NCBI GenBank assembly: GCA_023127905.1
Contig: JAGMEZ010000154.1
Location: 1-8,357 of the forward strand
DNA: 8,357 nucleotides
DNA from: Caldifarciminota bacterium
GTDB taxonomy: Bacteria > Hydrothermota > E44-bin80
Reading direction: 5' to 3'
The position numbers were made by a program, and so were the translations under genes. Shown here piece by piece: positions 5,755-8,357 of the stretch (position 1 is its first letter; each line of letters begins with the position of its first letter). Under the pieces are notes generated by a model. That model had not been told where the DNA came from, ran no database searches, and saw nothing but the letters and a program-made list of their open reading frames with translations.

Positions 5755-7026
5755 ATGAAAGGAACATGTAAGATTATGTTTGTAATTTTTGTTTCCTTCT
5801 TTATCCCCCTCGCACTTTCATCAGGAACATGGACACTTATAGGTCTTGATGGTCTAAATGTACAGGCAATTGACGTGCATCCTGATCGCCCTGATACCAT
5901 TCTTGCTTCAGCCAATTCTACTATCTATCGCACTACAAATGGAGGCTCAACCTGGCAAACAGTACCATCAGGAATACCAGCAAGAGAGATTCTTTTCCAT
6001 CCAGTTTATACAGATACTGCATTTGCTGTTATGGGAATTGGGAGTTATTCTGATGGCATCTACCGTTCACTAAACGCTGGAGAAAGTTTCGGCATACTTA
6101 ACTTTTTCTCCTGGCCTACATCTATTGAAATTCCTATCTGTCCACAAGGTCATATGTATGCTGGTCTTGATTCATCTGGAGGAGTATGGAAAAGCACCAA
6201 TGAGGGTCAAACCTGGTTTCCATATTCTGACAGCCTTGGTGATATGAATGTAATTTCAGTATTTCGTATTGAGCCTTTTGCTGGAGACCATTCTCCGTTG
6301 GCTGGGACCAGAACAGGCATCTATTACAGGAGTACCGGAAACTACTGGGTTAAATCTAATTCTGTAAATTTATCATGTGTCTCAATGACAGGTGCTTTAA
6401 TTGGCAACCCTATCTATGCTGCTCTCGATGGTGGGAGTTGGTCAGATGGTGTCTATAAATCAACAGACGGCGGAACAAACTGGAATGTCTCATGGTTCTG
6501 GGTATACATCACCTCTGTATTGGATAGTCCATTAAATTCCCAGGTTGTCTTTGCAGCTGATTCAGGATATGGGGTTATAATGACCACAAATGGAGGTGAC
6601 GATTGGGTAGAAATAAATGAGAATCTCGGTGATTTGCGTGTAAATGACCTTGCCATGAGCCGCTCTGATACTTTGCATCTTTACGCAGCAACGCACTCAG
6701 GTTTATATGTGTACGATTTATCGCCAGGCATCAATGAAGAGAAAGAAACGAAAAATTCTGGGATTACAGTGAATATGCCTTCAATGGCAACCTGTGGTTC
6801 TCAAATTTCAATTACCTGTTACACACAAAAGAGAATGAAAGGGAAAATGGTTCTTTTAACCCTTAACGATATCACAGGTAGAAGAGTATTAAGAAAGAAG
6901 GGACAAATTGAATCAATTAGAACCGAGTTTCAATTCGAACTTCCTCATTCAAGCGGAATCTATTTTTTAACTGTAAATACAGAAGGAATGAGTTTTAGTG
7001 AAAAACTTGTAGTGATAAAAAAATAA
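5755..7026 (+). CDS. Secreted Asp-box (BNR) propeller protein with T9SS-like C-terminal sorting domain
   Basis: The product has 423 residues. A signal peptide covers about residues 1-22 (MKGTCKIMFVIFVSFFIPLA, then LSS). The body carries Asp-box repeats of the sialidase/sortilin type: TTNGGSTW (60-67), SLNAGESF (105-112), STNEGQTW (147-154), a worn RSTGNYW (192-198), STDGGTNW (236-243) and TTNGGDDW (277-284). They imply a beta-propeller of about six or seven blades. No sialidase catalytic Arg triad or FRIP motif is evident, so enzymatic activity should not be assumed. Residues about 337-423 form an Ig-like tail with 'LNDITGRRVLRKKG', 'SSGIYFLTV' and 'SEKLVVIKK', the pattern of type IX secretion/Por C-terminal sorting domains. 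The likely fate is export across the inner membrane by Sec and then release or anchoring at the cell surface. Sampled rows are about 42% GC, like the preceding gene. Confidence 0.88.
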   Translation: MKGTCKIMFVIFVSFFIPLALSSGTWTLIGLDGLNVQAIDVHPDRPDTILASANSTIYRTTNGGSTWQTVPSGIPAREILFHPVYTDTAFAVMGIGSYSDGIYRSLNAGESFGILNFFSWPTSIEIPICPQGHMYAGLDSSGGVWKSTNEGQTWFPYSDSLGDMNVISVFRIEPFAGDHSPLAGTRTGIYYRSTGNYWVKSNSVNLSCVSMTGALIGNPIYAALDGGSWSDGVYKSTDGGTNWNVSWFWVYITSVLDSPLNSQVVFAADSGYGVIMTTNGGDDWVEINENLGDLRVNDLAMSRSDTLHLYAATHSGLYVYDLSPGINEEKETKNSGITVNMPSMATCGSQISITCYTQKRMKGKMVLLTLNDITGRRVLRKKGQIESIRTEFQFELPHSSGIYFLTVNTEGMSFSEKLVVIKK

Positions 7027-7070
7027 AATAATAAGGGAAAGACAAAATACAGATTATAAAACAGATAAAG

Positions 7071-7086
7071 GATGGAAGTTTCCATC
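7071..7086 (+). terminator. Hairpin after the Asp-box gene, possible terminator
   Basis: GATGGA (7071-7076), a loop AGTT and TCCATC (7081-7086) form a 6-bp stem 45 bases past the stop codon. No T run follows on the + strand. On the minus strand the hairpin is followed by a moderately T-rich stretch, but no minus-strand gene needs it. The rest of 7027-7157 shows nothing I can name. Confidence 0.25.
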
Positions 7087-7157
7087 GAATTAACACTCCA
7101 AACAAACAAGATAATTAAACGAACATATTTAGGTAGTCAAACAAACGATTTTTTCTC

Positions 7158-7186
7158 TTGAATAAACCCCTTTCTTAGTCTATACT
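7158..7186 (+). promoter_or_regulatory. Sigma70-like promoter directly in front of the sugar transferase gene
   Basis: TTGAAT (7158-7163), exactly 17 bases, and TATACT (7181-7186) match the consensus at 4/6 and 5/6 positions. The predicted start of transcription, near 7193, is only about six bases before ATG 7199. If used, it yields a nearly leaderless mRNA. Confidence 0.5.
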
Positions 7187-7198
7187 AAAAAGACGATT

Positions 7199-8357
7199 AT
7201 GAAAAGTGGAACTAAGGATACAGTTTTTTTTCTAACCGCAATTATACTTGATTTTATTGCACTCTCTTCTGCCTTCACACTCGCGTATCGAGTGAGGTTC
7301 TCAGATATCTTTTTCTTAACAAGTAAAGGGTTCCTTTCATTCCACTACTTTATGCTTATTTCAATGCAAATTATTGTAATCTGGATCCTTGTAGGATATT
7401 TTGCCGGTGCTTATGACACAAAGAAAATTTACCCTCTTCCTGAACAATTCTATGATATTTTCAGAAACACATTAATCTCCATAGTAATTGCACTTGCGAT
7501 GTCTTTCTTCTACCGCCCGTTTTCCTATTCTCGTGTTGCGCTAATATTTGCGTTCTTTTTCATCCATATCTTCGTCACCGTTGAAAAATTGATTTTTCGC
7601 GCTCTAAGAACATACCTTTTTAAGAAAGGAAAATTCCTTAGCCGTATCCTCATCGTTGGAGAAAATCCTATTTTACAAAAAGCTATAGATGTAATAAGAA
7701 AGGATAATGAACTCGGGTTTGAAATTGTTGAGGTAGTCAAAAATATAAAAATAAATGGTGAAGGTACATTTAACAGTGAAATAAAACGCATTTCAGAGAA
7801 GGTGAAAAATTATAATATAGAGTTTGTAGTTATGGCTTTCCCTTTTGAAAGACATAAAGAGATTAAAGAAGTTCTCCTCCACTGCAGGGATCTTCATATT
7901 AACTTTCTATTTGTACCGGATATGTTTGAAATAATGATATCCAAGGTACATGCTCTTGATTTGAATGGTATGCCGTTTTTCGTTTTGAGACAGGCACCGC
8001 TCGACGGATGGTACGGATTTGTAAAAAGAATTATAGACATAGTCTTTTCACTCTTTTTCCTTACAATCACTTTACCTATTTTTGTTCTAATCCCCATTGC
8101 TATTAAGATTAGCAGTAAAGGACCTATTTTTTATTTGCAAAAAAGGGTTGGAAAGAATGAAAAGATATTTAATATAATAAAGTTTCGTTCAATGATGCAT
8201 AAAGCAGAAGAAAAAACAGGACCTGTCTGGGCGGATAATAAAAACGACAAGAGAGTTACGCGCATTGGTAAGCTATTAAGAATTACACACTTAGATGAAA
8301 TTCCGCAACTCATTAATGTTCTTAAAAATGACATGAGTCTTGTTGGTCCAAGACCAG
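7199..8357 (+). CDS. Polyprenyl-phosphate sugar-1-phosphate transferase (WbaP/WcaJ-type), 3' end outside window
   Basis: This is an inner-membrane enzyme that transfers a sugar-1-phosphate from a nucleotide sugar to undecaprenyl phosphate, starting an exopolysaccharide, capsule or O-antigen repeat unit. The 386 residues present show four N-terminal membrane helices (about 8-30, 50-70, 90-106, 112-130) and a nucleotide-fold soluble domain starting 'SRILIVGENP' (148-157). A fifth membrane or re-entrant helix (about 275-302) leads into the catalytic domain. There, 'KFRSM' (328-332), 'TGPVWA' (340-345) and the catalytic Asp-Glu pair in 'HLDEIPQL' (D366, E367) are intact, followed by 'MSLVGPRP' at the window edge. 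Family members usually run to about 460 residues, so roughly 75 are missing. ATG 7199 is the first start after an in-frame stop at 7163-7165; its ribosome site (AAAAAGA) is poor. The sugar specificity cannot be told. Polysaccharide genes probably follow. Confidence 0.93.
   Translation, partial: MKSGTKDTVFFLTAIILDFIALSSAFTLAYRVRFSDIFFLTSKGFLSFHYFMLISMQIIVIWILVGYFAGAYDTKKIYPLPEQFYDIFRNTLISIVIALAMSFFYRPFSYSRVALIFAFFFIHIFVTVEKLIFRALRTYLFKKGKFLSRILIVGENPILQKAIDVIRKDNELGFEIVEVVKNIKINGEGTFNSEIKRISEKVKNYNIEFVVMAFPFERHKEIKEVLLHCRDLHINFLFVPDMFEIMISKVHALDLNGMPFFVLRQAPLDGWYGFVKRIIDIVFSLFFLTITLPIFVLIPIAIKISSKGPIFYLQKRVGKNEKIFNIIKFRSMMHKAEEKTGPVWADNKNDKRVTRIGKLLRITHLDEIPQLINVLKNDMSLVGPRP

Noticed and set aside
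7525..8334. Several minus-strand frames opposite the sugar transferase
   Set aside because: The + strand frame carries intact catalytic motifs across the same bases; the minus frames are short and resemble no family.

Overview
The window is AT-rich (hand counts of sample rows give roughly 31% GC in most genes). All convincing genes lie on the + strand. The contents suggest a didermic anaerobe-type bacterium of the FCB superphylum or a neighbouring candidate phylum (WOR-3/Stahlbacteria- or Cloacimonadota-like). The evidence is a large outer-membrane barrel protein of a type I associate with those lineages, a lipoprotein, a secreted Asp-box (BNR) protein with a C-terminal domain like type IX secretion (T9SS) cargo, and a polyprenyl-phosphate sugar transferase. 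The taxonomic placement is inference; no rRNA or other marker beyond a purF fragment is present.

Region 1 (1-4786) is a tightly packed, overlapping gene run. It holds the 3' part of purF (purine biosynthesis), a predicted lipoprotein with NHL/beta-propeller-like repeats, and a 1101-residue predicted outer-membrane beta-barrel protein. Each downstream gene starts inside the 3' end of the one before, so the export signals of both surface proteins are written over the tails of the preceding genes. The propeller lipoprotein and the barrel form the least familiar part of the window and are the best candidate for an undescribed envelope module. The barrel protein carries a duplicated 'GPY-L' module and a set of G-x-G-x-GDY repeats.

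Region 2 (4787-7026) holds two independently expressed genes. One is a YbaK/EbsC-type aminoacyl-tRNA deacylase and the other is the Asp-box secreted protein. Each has a good sigma70-like promoter and a strong Shine-Dalgarno sequence. This block is visibly richer in GC (about 42% in sampled rows) than both flanks. The spacer between the two genes contains a hairpin and a short open stretch encoding a CxxCG zinc-knuckle, probably a gene relic.

Region 3 (7027-8357) has a promoter almost touching the start codon of a membrane sugar-phosphate transferase. That enzyme would prime synthesis of a surface polysaccharide, and it runs off the window end. It may be the first gene of a polysaccharide cluster lying beyond the window. 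No tRNA, rRNA, CRISPR array, insertion sequence or convincing minus-strand gene was seen, and no gene-free stretch exceeds 300 bases.
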